A stretch of 27,439 nucleotides of DNA from CAYGJN01 sp964350135 (GCA_964350135.1 CAYGJN010000022.1:1-27439), one strand, 5' to 3'; shown: positions 1 to 8,620, numbered from the stretch's first letter. The notes: generated by a model not told the origin, from the letters alone. Made by a program: numbers and translations.

Positions 1-142
1 ATTCAGCAGAAATATGAAAAACATTACGAGATATCAGAGTGTAGATCTTGTTAGTTAATAGAGATCTATGAAGATAGCTTACCTGCCTTTCAGCACCGCC
101 ACCACCCAAAGTATTAATGAGAACATTAACTTTATCCGTCAT
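1..142 (-). CDS. Glycosyltransferase family 4, N-terminal fragment (cut by window edge)
   Basis: Translating the minus strand from an ATG at 142-140 gives an open frame of 47 codons that runs off the left edge. It begins MTDKVNVLINTLGGGGAERQ. A hydrophobic beta strand followed by a glycine-rich GGAERQ-type motif is the classic N-terminus of GT-B fold family 4 glycosyltransferases, where the loop lies near the nucleotide-sugar and acceptor clefts. The start lies 4 bases past the stop of the asparagine-synthase-like gene on the same strand, so it is very probably the next gene of that operon. A glycosyltransferase beside a carbamoyltransferase fits assembly of a decorated surface glycan. Donor and acceptor cannot be judged from this fragment. 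Family assignment rests on one motif, but that motif is distinctive. Confidence 0.75.
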   Translation of the reverse strand, partial: MTDKVNVLINTLGGGGAERQVSYLHRSLLTNKIYTLISRNVFHISAE

Positions 143-146
143 AAAA

Positions 147-1760
147 TCATTGTACCACAGGCCTTCCCTTATAAGAGAGACCTTTGTCAGCAAGGTAGTT
201 TTTAGTATAAATAGCTAAAGCATGGCGAGGAAGATCTTCTTGAGAGCAATAATCTCTATAGCTTATAACAGCACCCGTAAATAATGGATCCATCCAATAG
301 GCCAAATATTTTTTTTCAAACTTATGCCAGCTTTTTTTTCCAAGGGGTGCGTGAGCAGCTTTTGCAGCAAGTCTTAGCCACCTAAGCCAAGAAGGATTTA
401 TTTCTTGTTTATTTAAAGGGATACTCCAAACATCTTGCCAGTTAAGATCAATAAGCATCTCTTTATAAAGTTTTTGAGAAAATTTTAAATCTCGGGGAAC
501 TTTTGCCCAAAAGTTTAAATAATCTAGATCCCAAAGAGGTAGTCGCCATTCATGTCCAAAAAATTCATAAGAGCGTTGTCCATGAATAACATATTTAGAC
601 TGACGGTTGATGCACTCCAAGTACTCAAAAATAGCATAGTCTAAAGAAGGCTCTAGGTTATTGGCCAAAGACATAAAGCTTTGCTCAGTCATTTTTTCAA
701 GAGAAGTTTTTTCTTCGTTTAAAAGATTTTCCCAAAGAGCAAAATGCTTATTAATAAAAGCATCAAAAAATCTTTTTTTGCGATCTCCTATAGAGAGCTC
801 ATCATCATTATTAAGAGCTTCTGGGATATGGGCCCCTGAAATAAAATCCCCTGACATACCATTAATAAAAATAGCATCTGCATCGACAAGCTGATTTTTC
901 TTTAGATAATCAATAACAGGAACATCAAGCTCAAAAGGTGTTGAAACCGATGAGTCAGAGTATTTCCAATAAGATCGATGAAGGTCACTTTGAAAATAAT
1001 CTCTCATGAACTCATAACTAGTTTCAACAAAAAACCAATCATAGCCTAGTCTTTTAGAAATCTTCTTGGCAGTTTGGGCTTCAAAATTATTCTTAGACCC
1101 ATAAGAAAAGCAAATAATATTAGAGTATCCAAGTTCTTTTAGCCCTGAGGCTATTAAACGGGAATCAAAGCCTGCACTTAAAGGAATCGCGATTTGTCTT
1201 CCCTCGCAGCTTGTAATTGTTTTTCTTAAGATACTTAAAGTTATATTTTCTAGATCAGTTCTATGATCTAGAGAGTGATCAGTTTTCCATGGACTAAAGG
1301 TATAATAAGTTTTTCTGTTTTCACTAAAATTAGAGAGATCAATTTCAACAAGCTCTCCTGCAACTAGCCCATGAAGGTTTTGATAAAGTGTTTTTTTACC
1401 AAATACATAGGCTGCGGTTGCTAGGCTAAGAGCAGCTTCTGGATTAATTTCTCCATTTTGAAAAACATCTGAAGAAGTTTGACCTATGCTTAATTTATTA
1501 TCATCAAAACTATAAAAAATAGGGATAGATCGAACTTGGTCAACGGATATAATAACTTTTTGATTATTGAAATATACGAAAGCAAAATGTCCGTCCAAGT
1601 TTTCAAGGAATCTTTCTAGTGAATCTTCATTTTGGATTTTTTTAAAAAGATTTTTAAAAGTACAGTTATGAAGATAACCCTTATAGTAAAACTCCGCTCC
1701 ATCTTCCTTGAAGGAGCTCCAACCATATTTAGAATCTAAATAAAGATTGGGCTTTTCCAC
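147..1760 (-). CDS. Asparagine-synthase-like amidotransferase lacking the N-terminal Cys nucleophile
   Basis: The 537-residue protein has the two-domain layout of class B asparagine synthetases. A shortened glutaminase-like N-terminal half (about 1-150) keeps the core LDGHFAFVYF (55-64) and a DQVRSIPIFYS stretch (74-84). The synthetase half carries the PP-loop ATP-pyrophosphatase motif LSAGFDS (194-200), a variant of SGGxDS. AsnB enzymes mature to expose Cys1; here the second residue is Glu (GTG GAA AAG), and no earlier start is possible because the neighbour's stop codon lies in frame two codons upstream. Glutamine hydrolysis is therefore probably lost, and the enzyme may use free ammonia, a partner glutaminase or another nucleophile. 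Relatives in O-antigen clusters amidate uronic acids; that role is inferred. It follows the carbamoyltransferase after 3 bases. Confidence 0.8.
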   Translation of the reverse strand: MEKPNLYLDSKYGWSSFKEDGAEFYYKGYLHNCTFKNLFKKIQNEDSLERFLENLDGHFAFVYFNNQKVIISVDQVRSIPIFYSFDDNKLSIGQTSSDVFQNGEINPEAALSLATAAYVFGKKTLYQNLHGLVAGELVEIDLSNFSENRKTYYTFSPWKTDHSLDHRTDLENITLSILRKTITSCEGRQIAIPLSAGFDSRLIASGLKELGYSNIICFSYGSKNNFEAQTAKKISKRLGYDWFFVETSYEFMRDYFQSDLHRSYWKYSDSSVSTPFELDVPVIDYLKKNQLVDADAIFINGMSGDFISGAHIPEALNNDDELSIGDRKKRFFDAFINKHFALWENLLNEEKTSLEKMTEQSFMSLANNLEPSLDYAIFEYLECINRQSKYVIHGQRSYEFFGHEWRLPLWDLDYLNFWAKVPRDLKFSQKLYKEMLIDLNWQDVWSIPLNKQEINPSWLRWLRLAAKAAHAPLGKKSWHKFEKKYLAYWMDPLFTGAVISYRDYCSQEDLPRHALAIYTKNYLADKGLSYKGRPVVQ

Positions 1761-1763
1761 ATA

Positions 1764-3464
1764 TTAATCTTTAGAAAGAAAGTAATTTTCAAGTGCTAGA
1801 TTTCTAAGACCTGATCTTAAAAACACATCAATAGCATCTTCAGGGCTACAAACAATTGGAAAACCATGAAGGTTAAAAGATGTATTTAAAACTCCGCCTT
1901 TACCTGAAACTTTTTCATAAGATTTTAAAACAGCGTAATAACCTGGATTAAGTTCTTCTGTTACTGTTTGTGCTCTTAGAGTCATATCATATGGGTGCAT
2001 GGCCGCTGGAAGATCCTCTCTAGCCTTTTCCTTACCGTCAAAAGCATACATCATAAAAGGAGATTTTATCTCTTTAGGGTTTTCCATATAATCACCAGTT
2101 CGCTCCATTAACATTGATGGAGAAAATGGCATCCAAAAATCACGTTGTTTAATCATGGCATTGATTAAACGAATATTATCTTGGTGACTAGCATTAGCAA
2201 GAATTGATCTATTTCCTAGAGAGCGCGCTCCCCATTCCATTCGACCATTAAGTCTTGCCACAACTTTATTAGCACCAAGCTCACGACCAACATGATCATT
2301 AATATCATCATGAAAAGTCACTTTTACTTTTGAGAGATCAAATTTTTTCATAGCAGATTCAACTTGCTCATTAGAAAAACTATGACCCAAGTAAAGATTT
2401 TTCAAAGGATGTTTAACTTTATCTCCACTATGCTCATAATGAACGAGCCAAGCACCACCCATAGCAAGAGACTCATCTCCACAACTAGGACAAACAAATA
2501 TGCTTTCAACAGAATCACTTTTTGCAATTTTTAAATTGGCCTTAACATTCATAAAAACACCGCCACCAAGTGCAACTTTTTTAATTCCTGTTTTTTTCAC
2601 CCAATTTGAAACCCATTCATGAAGTAAGTTTTCAGTAAACTCTTGAATTCCACCAGCAATGGCATCAAAGCGAATATTTTCTAATTTTTCACGTAAATAA
2701 TAATAAGAGTAATGAGTTGAAAGCTCTGATTTAAGTTCAAAATTTAAGCCATCAGCGGTTAAACCTAGAAGACCTTCAAAAGCTTTACGAGCAGTCTCTT
2801 GTTGGTAACCACTAGAGTATGGAGCCATCCCCATAACTTTATACTCATGCTCCCAAGGCTTCATTCCCATAAGATAAGTTGCACGAGAGTAGAGTTTTCC
2901 AAGTGAACAATGACGATCAACTTCAAGAACTCTTTCTAGCTTTCCATTTTTACCAATATGAACAGTTCCTGATTTGCCGTCTCCAGCACCGTCGGCAGTC
3001 ATCACTAGAATCTCTTCATCAAAGTCCCACTCTGCTGCGTAATAAGCTGCCGCTGCGTGAGCAAGATGATGTTCTATAAATTGGATTTTTCCTGCATCAA
3101 TACCAATATGCTCAGTAATCTGCGCAACCCTTTCTTCCTGACGAGTTTTAAAAAGGATCTTATTATAATCTTTATTTCGAACTTGATCTTTTTTCTGATC
3201 TTCAGCACCTACTCTATACCAGGGAGTAATATCTCTTAGGTGACCAGCACTATGCATAAAATTACTGGCAAGGGCCACACGTTCAATATCTGAGTTTTGA
3301 ATTCCTTCTGCACGTAAAAGCTCATCTATAGAGCCCTTAGGGTAACCTACTTCATTTTTAAGGCGAGAAATTCGCTCTTCACTGATAGAGCCAACTAAAA
3401 CTCCATCTTTTAAAAGCGCAGCGCCACAATTATGTCCGTCGTGAATTCCAAGAATATAACCCAT
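1764..3464 (-). CDS. Carbamoyltransferase, NodU/CmcH/TobZ family
   Basis: The 566-residue protein matches the NodU/CmcH/TobZ family, which makes carbamoyl-adenylate from carbamoyl phosphate and ATP and passes the carbamoyl group to a hydroxyl, commonly on a sugar. The Kae1-like domain opens with GIHDGHNCGAAL (6-17), including His8, Asp9 and His11. It continues with EHHLAHA (131-137) and TADGAGDG (157-164), which hold the metal and nucleotide ligands of the family, and GGGVFMNVKANL near 300. The C-terminal carbamoyltransferase domain has the conserved GRMEWGARSLGNRSILA and NTSFNLHGFPIV blocks. Length and ends look complete. An AAGG run sits 8 bases before the ATG, and a divergent promoter region lies upstream. 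It is the first gene of a minus-strand operon and probably O-carbamoylates a glycan sugar; the acceptor is unknown. Confidence 0.92.
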   Translation of the reverse strand: MGYILGIHDGHNCGAALLKDGVLVGSISEERISRLKNEVGYPKGSIDELLRAEGIQNSDIERVALASNFMHSAGHLRDITPWYRVGAEDQKKDQVRNKDYNKILFKTRQEERVAQITEHIGIDAGKIQFIEHHLAHAAAAYYAAEWDFDEEILVMTADGAGDGKSGTVHIGKNGKLERVLEVDRHCSLGKLYSRATYLMGMKPWEHEYKVMGMAPYSSGYQQETARKAFEGLLGLTADGLNFELKSELSTHYSYYYLREKLENIRFDAIAGGIQEFTENLLHEWVSNWVKKTGIKKVALGGGVFMNVKANLKIAKSDSVESIFVCPSCGDESLAMGGAWLVHYEHSGDKVKHPLKNLYLGHSFSNEQVESAMKKFDLSKVKVTFHDDINDHVGRELGANKVVARLNGRMEWGARSLGNRSILANASHQDNIRLINAMIKQRDFWMPFSPSMLMERTGDYMENPKEIKSPFMMYAFDGKEKAREDLPAAMHPYDMTLRAQTVTEELNPGYYAVLKSYEKVSGKGGVLNTSFNLHGFPIVCSPEDAIDVFLRSGLRNLALENYFLSKD

Positions 3465-3499
3465 TTTTGGTACCTTTTAGAAAGTGCAAATTAGCTCAA

Positions 3500-3529
3500 A
3501 AAGTACCATAGGGGCTGATTTAACGTCAA
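3500..3529 (-). promoter_or_regulatory. Possible sigma-70-type promoter for the carbamoyltransferase operon
   Basis: Read on the minus strand, TTGACG (3529-3524) is followed after 18 bases by TACTTT (3505-3500), about 35 bases before the carbamoyltransferase ATG. The -35 is good and the -10 is poor. Its -35 overlaps that of the opposing promoter at 3520-3525. Confidence 0.3.
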
Positions 3530-3548
3530 TTTTGAATTCCTCTATAAT
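3520..3548 (+). promoter_or_regulatory. Sigma-70-type promoter upstream of the small lipoprotein gene
   Basis: A perfect -10 TATAAT (3543-3548) lies 17 bases after TTAACG (3520-3525), a four-of-six match to the -35 consensus. Transcription would start near 3555, giving a leader of about 37 bases before the ATG at 3592. This is the best-formed promoter ahead of the long plus-strand gene run that ends at 12588. Confidence 0.55.
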
Positions 3549-3591
3549 ACATTAGGTTGAGCTTCTCTAAGTAGATTGATAATCTCATTCG

Positions 3592-3957
3592 ATGAAATAT
3601 TTGCTTTTACTAATACTTGTCTTCGCAGGGTGCGCTCATCATGAACCAAGATCTAGTTCAGAGATGGATATTCAGATAGTCGAGTACTACCCTGGAAAAA
3701 ATGAAATTTGCACAAATAGTGAGGCTGAAACCCTAGAGCTTAAAATTGAAAGTATTATTATTATGTCTATAGTTTATACTCCTACCGATAAAGAGACTTA
3801 TTGTACGATTGTAGCCGAAGAAAAAGGCCCTGAAGGAAATAAGATAGAGAGATTTTCAGCATCATTTAAAAAAGGTCCTTGTGAGAAACTTTTTAAAGGT
3901 CAGTATAAAAAAGTTAAAGTTCAAGTGGTTCAAGACCATATCTGCAAGGTTTTATAA
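3592..3957 (+). CDS. Small predicted lipoprotein, function unknown
   Basis: This is a 121-residue protein. The N-terminus MKYLLLLILVFAGCAHH has a charged start, a hydrophobic core and a lipobox-like FAGC, so it should be lipidated at Cys14 after cleavage by signal peptidase II and anchored in a membrane. The mature part is polar, with four further cysteines (roughly residues 40, 71, 97 and 118) that could pair as disulfides in the periplasm. It ends 3 bases before the O-antigen ligase/polymerase-like gene and shares the promoter at 3520-3548. I recognise no family. Its position suggests a role in envelope or glycan export, but nothing in the sequence proves that. The lipobox has Phe at -3, which is not ideal. 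Confidence 0.7.
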   Translation: MKYLLLLILVFAGCAHHEPRSSSEMDIQIVEYYPGKNEICTNSEAETLELKIESIIIMSIVYTPTDKETYCTIVAEEKGPEGNKIERFSASFKKGPCEKLFKGQYKKVKVQVVQDHICKVL

Positions 3958-3960
3958 TCC

Positions 3961-5127
3961 ATGACTAAAGTAAAAGACAGCTTACCACTAATTCTTATGG
4001 GCCTTTGTCTTTTAACAAAACCGTATTATTTAAGTGGAAATGGTCTTCCCCAGCTTACACATTGGTTTGCTTTTTTGTTTGCTGCTGGTGGATATGCTTT
4101 TCAGCAATTCAGTTTGAAAAATGTCAGGCCTGAGGTCTATCTTCTTGCAGGATGGATTACTCTGGTTAATATCGTTTTCTTTTTTCTTTATAATGATTTT
4201 AGTTTTATTATTCACCCAGCCTATCATGGATTTAATCTTCTTATTACTATTGCAGTTTATTTCACTATACTAAGATTTAAAAAATCATTTATTCCATTTA
4301 TCTATAATACAATCGCTCTCTCAATTATTGTCCTAACTCTCACGACCGCCTTTTTCTTTTTCTTTGTTGAAAATGAGACTATGGATCGCTTAAAACTCTT
4401 TTTTAATAACCCAAATCAAATGGGTCTCTACGGTCTGGTTTGTACTTCTTATATGTGGTTTTTCTTTGAACGCTATAAACAATATAAAAGCATTTTGACT
4501 TTTTTTCTTGCCGCTTGCGCCGCAGGTGTTGTTGTTATCTCATTTTCTAGGGCAGGAATTATTTCTGAATGGTTTTTAATTTTGCTACTCATTAGAAAAA
4601 TGCCACTACTTTATATTCCCTATATAGGAGTTACTCTTGGCGCTATCTTTTTCATTAAAGAAATCCTGGAAGTCTTTGGCTCAATTTTTAACTTAAAGTA
4701 TGGAAAGACTTTTGCTTTTCTTCATCAAGATAGAGCCATTTATGCAAAAGAAGATTGGTCAGTTTATAATAGGCTTTTAAAAGTTAGAGGATGGCCTCGT
4801 TTTTGGGAATATCCAAAATACTTAATTTTTGGGGCAGGCGAAGGAGCCTATTCTCGTTTTTATGGGCCTAAGGCCTTACCTGAAGAATATATAGAAGTTC
4901 ACTCTTCATTTGGTCATTTTATTTACTCTTATGGGGTTATTGGGCTTGGGATTATTACCTATACCATTAGAAAATTTTTAAAAGGCAATTTTTCTACAAT
5001 TTGTTTATATCTGGCACCACTTCTTATTTATCAAGCCTTTCATAATACATTGCGGGATACATTCGTTTTAATTTTCGCTACGATTGTAGCCACACTTGTT
5101 ATAACAGAGAGCAAAGAGCGTGATTAA
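3961..5127 (+). CDS. O-antigen ligase/polymerase-like integral membrane protein (WaaL/Wzy superfamily)
   Basis: The 388-residue protein is almost wholly hydrophobic, with about ten or more membrane segments by eye and short charged loops. After a pair of helices near 195-235 comes a large loop (about 236-320) containing GAGEGAYSRFYG and then EVHSSFGHFIYSYGVIGL. A Glu-x-His-Ser/Asn stretch followed by a glycine-bearing helix is the hallmark of the Wzy_C/O-antigen ligase superfamily, whose members polymerise or ligate lipid-linked glycans on the periplasmic face. Sequence alone does not separate ligase (WaaL) from polymerase (Wzy), or from a protein O-oligosaccharyltransferase. The next gene starts inside its last 8 bases, so the two are probably translationally coupled. 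Confidence 0.8.
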   Translation: MTKVKDSLPLILMGLCLLTKPYYLSGNGLPQLTHWFAFLFAAGGYAFQQFSLKNVRPEVYLLAGWITLVNIVFFFLYNDFSFIIHPAYHGFNLLITIAVYFTILRFKKSFIPFIYNTIALSIIVLTLTTAFFFFFVENETMDRLKLFFNNPNQMGLYGLVCTSYMWFFFERYKQYKSILTFFLAACAAGVVVISFSRAGIISEWFLILLLIRKMPLLYIPYIGVTLGAIFFIKEILEVFGSIFNLKYGKTFAFLHQDRAIYAKEDWSVYNRLLKVRGWPRFWEYPKYLIFGAGEGAYSRFYGPKALPEEYIEVHSSFGHFIYSYGVIGLGIITYTIRKFLKGNFSTICLYLAPLLIYQAFHNTLRDTFVLIFATIVATLVITESKERD

Positions 5128-6142
5128 GTACGGTAAAAAATCAGCAGATATACTTGGGGTTAAACAAACCTTTTTTGAAGAAAACTCTCATCATTTAAAT
5201 AAAAATCAAAGAATTCGTGATCTTTATATTGCTCAACCAGCTAGAGATAATTGCAAAAATTGTGAGACTCCTTTAGGTGAGGTTGATTTTACAACTCACA
5301 AAGTTCCCTTTTCCTACTGTCCAAAATGTGGACATTTAAATGGTCGTCACGAGGATACTAACGAGTTTTGTGCTAACGCTTATACCTCTGATGATGGTGC
5401 AGCCTACTCAGAAAATTATCAGTCTTCTGATATAAAAGCATTTGAAACAAGAGTTCAAAATATCTACACCCCAAAAGCTGAGTTTTTATTAGAAGCCTTA
5501 GGAGAAGGTCGTTTCAATTTTGCTGATTTTGGTGCTGGAACAGGTTATTTTGCTAAAGCTCTTTTAAGTCTTGGTCAAAATGTACAAGGCTTTGAAGTTT
5601 CAAAGGCTCAAGTGGATCTTGGTAATAAACTTATTGGCCAAGAAGTTTTAGTTCAACATGATCTAGAAAAAACTAAAGAAATTCTAAAAGAAACAAATGC
5701 TCAAGTTGTTAGTATGATTGGGGTTTTAGAACATCTTCAAAATCCAAGAGAATGCTTAAAATCTATTAGTGAAAACTCAAATATTGAGTATTTTTATCTA
5801 AGTGTTCCTTTAATGAGCTTTTGTGTTTATTTAGAACTTTTTTTCCCAGAAAATTTTAACCGCCAACTTGGCGGTACTCATACACATCTTTACACAGAGT
5901 CTTCTATTGATCATTTTTGCTCTGAGTTTGGGTTTGAGAAAAAAGCTCAATGGTGGTTTGGCACTGACTTTGTTGATTTATTTCGTCATGGACAAGTTGA
6001 ACTTGGAAGGCTGGGTACAAGTGCTAAAGCTCAAGAAGAATTTTCAAAAATTCTTGCTCCACAAATTGATGATCTGCAGCTTAGTCTTGATAAAAAACAT
6101 TTAAGCTCTGAAGTTCATATGCTCCTTGCCCGTAAAAACTAA
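5120..6142 (+). CDS. Class I SAM-dependent methyltransferase with N-terminal zinc-finger-like segment
   Basis: This is a 340-residue protein. A four-cysteine cluster, CKNC (45-48) and CPKCGH (67-72), looks like the zinc-binding N-terminal segment found in sugar C-methyltransferases of the TylC3/NovU type. A Rossmann methyltransferase follows, with SAM motif I ADFGAGTGYF (135-144) and an acidic residue after the second strand in GFEVS. The GVLEHLQNP stretch is typical of Methyltransf_23-like domains. It probably methylates a nucleotide sugar or glycan intermediate in the cytosol. The GTG start lies in GTGATTAA, overlapping the upstream stop. Small-molecule or O-methyl substrates cannot be excluded, because the long C-terminal domain of classical sugar C-methyltransferases is shortened here. 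Confidence 0.75.
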   Translation: MIKYGKKSADILGVKQTFFEENSHHLNKNQRIRDLYIAQPARDNCKNCETPLGEVDFTTHKVPFSYCPKCGHLNGRHEDTNEFCANAYTSDDGAAYSENYQSSDIKAFETRVQNIYTPKAEFLLEALGEGRFNFADFGAGTGYFAKALLSLGQNVQGFEVSKAQVDLGNKLIGQEVLVQHDLEKTKEILKETNAQVVSMIGVLEHLQNPRECLKSISENSNIEYFYLSVPLMSFCVYLELFFPENFNRQLGGTHTHLYTESSIDHFCSEFGFEKKAQWWFGTDFVDLFRHGQVELGRLGTSAKAQEEFSKILAPQIDDLQLSLDKKHLSSEVHMLLARKN

Positions 6143-6152
6143 TAAAAGTAAT

Positions 6153-7691
6153 ATGGCTTCTATGGGCCAAATCTCTATGATTCAAGACATGCTTTCACAC
6201 AATGCGGCGAATTCTCCCAATTCTCCTATGATTGTTGATGACAAGACAACTACGACTTATCTTGAAGTTGAAAAGCTAAGTAATGGGTTAGCAAAGTTAC
6301 TTAAAGGATCTGGAGCTTGCCCAAAAGATAATATTGCTTTTTTTATGGATAAATCAGCCAACTCTTTTATCTCTATGTTTGGAATTTTAAAAGCAGACTG
6401 CACATATATTCCACTGGATTCTAAACTTCCTAAACCTCGGGCCCAATATATTCTAGAAGACTCTCAAGCAAAACTTATTCTTTGTGATTCTAAAAATTTA
6501 AAAACTGTTGAAGGCCTTGTTAAAGAAATGAACTCTAGTGCTCAAGTTGTTCTTATTGATAAGAAGCTTGCACCTTCAGATAAAGTTCAAGAATATCAAA
6601 ATACTCCTAAAGACCTTGCTTATATTATCTATACCTCTGGCTCAACTGGAAAACCCAAAGGGGTTATGATTAAGCATGAAAACATTATTGATTATGCTAG
6701 CTGGACTGCAAATTACTTTAATGTGACACAAGCTGATCATATCTCAAGTCATGCGGGACTTCATTTTGATCTTTCTGTTTTTGATATATATACCGCGTTT
6801 ATGGCCGGAGCTTCTTTGCATATCGTTCCACCTGCTGTTTCTATGTTTCCTATTAAGTTTATGGACTTTGTTGAAGATCATAAAATAACGATTTGGTGCT
6901 CAGTTCCTACATTTCTTACCTATATTGCTAAGTCTGGTGTTTTGAAACCAGAAAGACTTAAAAGCCTTAGAGTTGTGACTTTTTGTGGGGAAGTTATGCC
7001 CACAGTAACAGCAAATACCTGGAAAACTGTTTATCCAAATTTGAAATTCACTAATCAATACGGCCCAACGGAAACAACTTGTGCTAGCCTTTATTTTGAT
7101 ATTGAAAAGGCTCCACAAGATTTATCAACACCCGTTCCTATTGGAAAAGTTATCCCTGGAACAACGGCTATTTCTCTCACTGAAGGTGGGCAAGAAGCTA
7201 AAGAGGGTGAAATTGGAGAGCTTCATATTGGAGGAGCTGGTAACGGAGTTGGTTATTGGAGACAACCAGAAAAAACGAAGAGCGTTTTTATTCAAAGCCC
7301 AATTGACGGAGCTGATCTTTATGCCACAGGAGATTTAGTTAAAAAATCATCTGATGGAAACTACCATTTTGTAAGTCGAAAAGATGATCAGATAAAATTT
7401 ATGGGTTACAGAATTGAGCTTGGTGAAATCGAGGTGGCCTTAAACTCATTAGATGCTATCAAAAGCTCTGCAGTTATTGCTATTTCTAATAAAAAAGTTG
7501 AAGGACATATGATTATTGGTTTTGTTGTTTTAAAACAAGAGATCCCAATTGCACAAATACAAAATGAACTTAAAAAATTGATACCTGTTTATATGGTTCC
7601 TAAAAAAATTGAAATCATGGATGATCTTCCAACAAATCCTAATGGAAAAATTGACCGTCTCAAGCTAAAGGAGATGGCCAATGGGAATTAG
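6153..7691 (+). CDS. Free-standing amino-acid adenylation enzyme (NRPS A-domain / DltA-like)
   Basis: The 512-residue ANL-superfamily protein is one complete adenylation domain with no fused carrier or condensation domain. Core motifs are in order: the P-loop YTSGSTGKPKG (160-170), FDLSVFD (205-211), NQYGPTETT (301-309), YATGDL (390-395), the hinge block from FVSRKDDQIKFMGYRIELGE (406-425) and NPNGKIDR (495-502), whose Lys is catalytic. The Asp of FDLSVFD is the residue that binds the alpha-amino group in NRPS and DltA enzymes, so an amino acid substrate is likely, activated as aminoacyl-AMP and loaded onto the carrier protein encoded at 8621. I prefer the ATG at 6153; a TTG at 6126 would overlap the methyltransferase gene without a visible ribosome site. 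The overlapping formyltransferase start indicates coupled expression. Confidence 0.88.
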   Translation: MASMGQISMIQDMLSHNAANSPNSPMIVDDKTTTTYLEVEKLSNGLAKLLKGSGACPKDNIAFFMDKSANSFISMFGILKADCTYIPLDSKLPKPRAQYILEDSQAKLILCDSKNLKTVEGLVKEMNSSAQVVLIDKKLAPSDKVQEYQNTPKDLAYIIYTSGSTGKPKGVMIKHENIIDYASWTANYFNVTQADHISSHAGLHFDLSVFDIYTAFMAGASLHIVPPAVSMFPIKFMDFVEDHKITIWCSVPTFLTYIAKSGVLKPERLKSLRVVTFCGEVMPTVTANTWKTVYPNLKFTNQYGPTETTCASLYFDIEKAPQDLSTPVPIGKVIPGTTAISLTEGGQEAKEGEIGELHIGGAGNGVGYWRQPEKTKSVFIQSPIDGADLYATGDLVKKSSDGNYHFVSRKDDQIKFMGYRIELGEIEVALNSLDAIKSSAVIAISNKKVEGHMIIGFVVLKQEIPIAQIQNELKKLIPVYMVPKKIEIMDDLPTNPNGKIDRLKLKEMANGN

Positions 7692-8619
7692 AAACCTTGC
7701 CTTTATTGGCTCAGGAAAATCCGTTATTGATTGTGTAAAAGTTGCTCTAGAGTCCAACTGCAATATTTTTGTTGTGATTGATGGAAAAAACAAGGCCATT
7801 GGCTCACAAACAGAAAAGTTTTTTAAAAAAGAAAATATTCAATGCCTAACAACTGAAAATATAAATTCAGCTGAGATCATCGAAACACTTAAAGAGTTTT
7901 CACCTGATTATATTTTTAGTGCAAATAATTTTCAGATTATAAGAGATGAGCTTTTAAAAGTTCCAAGTTATGGTTTTTTAAATTTTCACAATGCTCCCCT
8001 ACCTAAATATGGAGGGCTTAATGCCTGTTCCTGGGCCATTGTTAATGGGGAAAAAGAGCATGGTATCACCTGGCATTTTGTCGATCTGGGAGTTGATACT
8101 GGTGATATTGTCGCTCAAAAAAAATTCCCAATTAAAGAAAATGAAACAGCGATTCAGCTCATTATGAGATGCATTGATGAGGGGGTGAATGTTTTTAGGG
8201 AACTTCTCCCCAAAATACTTTCAGATAATTTAGATAGATCTCCACAAGATTTTAAACAAAAAGTTTTTTACAAATCCAAAGAGCTTCCCAATGGTGGACT
8301 TGTTAATTTCAGCTGGAATTACAAGAAACTAGACTGCTTTCTAAGAGGGCTAAATTTTAATCCTTTTCCAACTCTTATGAGTTATCCCAAGGTTGTCTTT
8401 GGTGATCAGTTTTTTTATTTGGATTCTATTAGGCTCGTTGAGACTTTAACGCAGACCACAGCAGGTTTAGTTGTAGAATCTGGTGATAAATTGCTGGTTC
8501 AAGTGCAAGATGGCCTTATTGAGCTCTTAAAAGTTAGGGATGTTAATGGTAAAATTATTTCTGTTTCAAACTTAGTTGATCAGTACCAGATAGAAAAAGA
8601 CACAAAACTTGGAGCCTAA
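7681..8619 (+). CDS. Formyltransferase resembling NRPS/PKS-associated and sugar formyltransferases
   Basis: The 312-residue protein has the methionyl-tRNA formyltransferase fold. The catalytic triad is intact: Asn101 and His103 in LNFHNAPLPKY and Asp139 in GVDTGDIVAQ. It transfers a formyl group from N10-formyltetrahydrofolate to an amine. The block GLNACSWAIVNGEKEHGITW (112-131) is, from memory, close to formyltransferase domains embedded in NRPS/PKS loading modules, more than to ArnA or FMT; a profile search would settle this. The start has a strong AAAGGAG (7667-7673) 7 bases upstream and overlaps the adenylation gene by 11 bases. The carrier protein follows after one base. The likely substrate is the amino group of the carrier-bound aminoacyl residue; an amino-sugar nucleotide is the alternative. 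Confidence 0.85.
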   Translation: MGIRNLAFIGSGKSVIDCVKVALESNCNIFVVIDGKNKAIGSQTEKFFKKENIQCLTTENINSAEIIETLKEFSPDYIFSANNFQIIRDELLKVPSYGFLNFHNAPLPKYGGLNACSWAIVNGEKEHGITWHFVDLGVDTGDIVAQKKFPIKENETAIQLIMRCIDEGVNVFRELLPKILSDNLDRSPQDFKQKVFYKSKELPNGGLVNFSWNYKKLDCFLRGLNFNPFPTLMSYPKVVFGDQFFYLDSIRLVETLTQTTAGLVVESGDKLLVQVQDGLIELLKVRDVNGKIISVSNLVDQYQIEKDTKLGA

Positions 8620-8620
8620 G

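Noticed and set aside
68..205. Plus-strand ATG frame of 45 codons
   Set aside because: It lies opposite the start of the GT4 gene and the end of the AsnB-like gene, has no ribosome site and shows no recognisable protein pattern.
3464..3485. GGTACCTTTT resembling GTACCTTTT at 25000 in the gmd leader
   Set aside because: The shared stretch is short, AT-rich and in the opposite orientation relative to the genes, so chance is the simplest explanation.
6126..6152. TTG at 6126 as start of the adenylation enzyme
   Set aside because: It overlaps the methyltransferase gene, has no Shine-Dalgarno match and adds a Lys-rich tail not typical of the family; the ATG at 6153 fits better.
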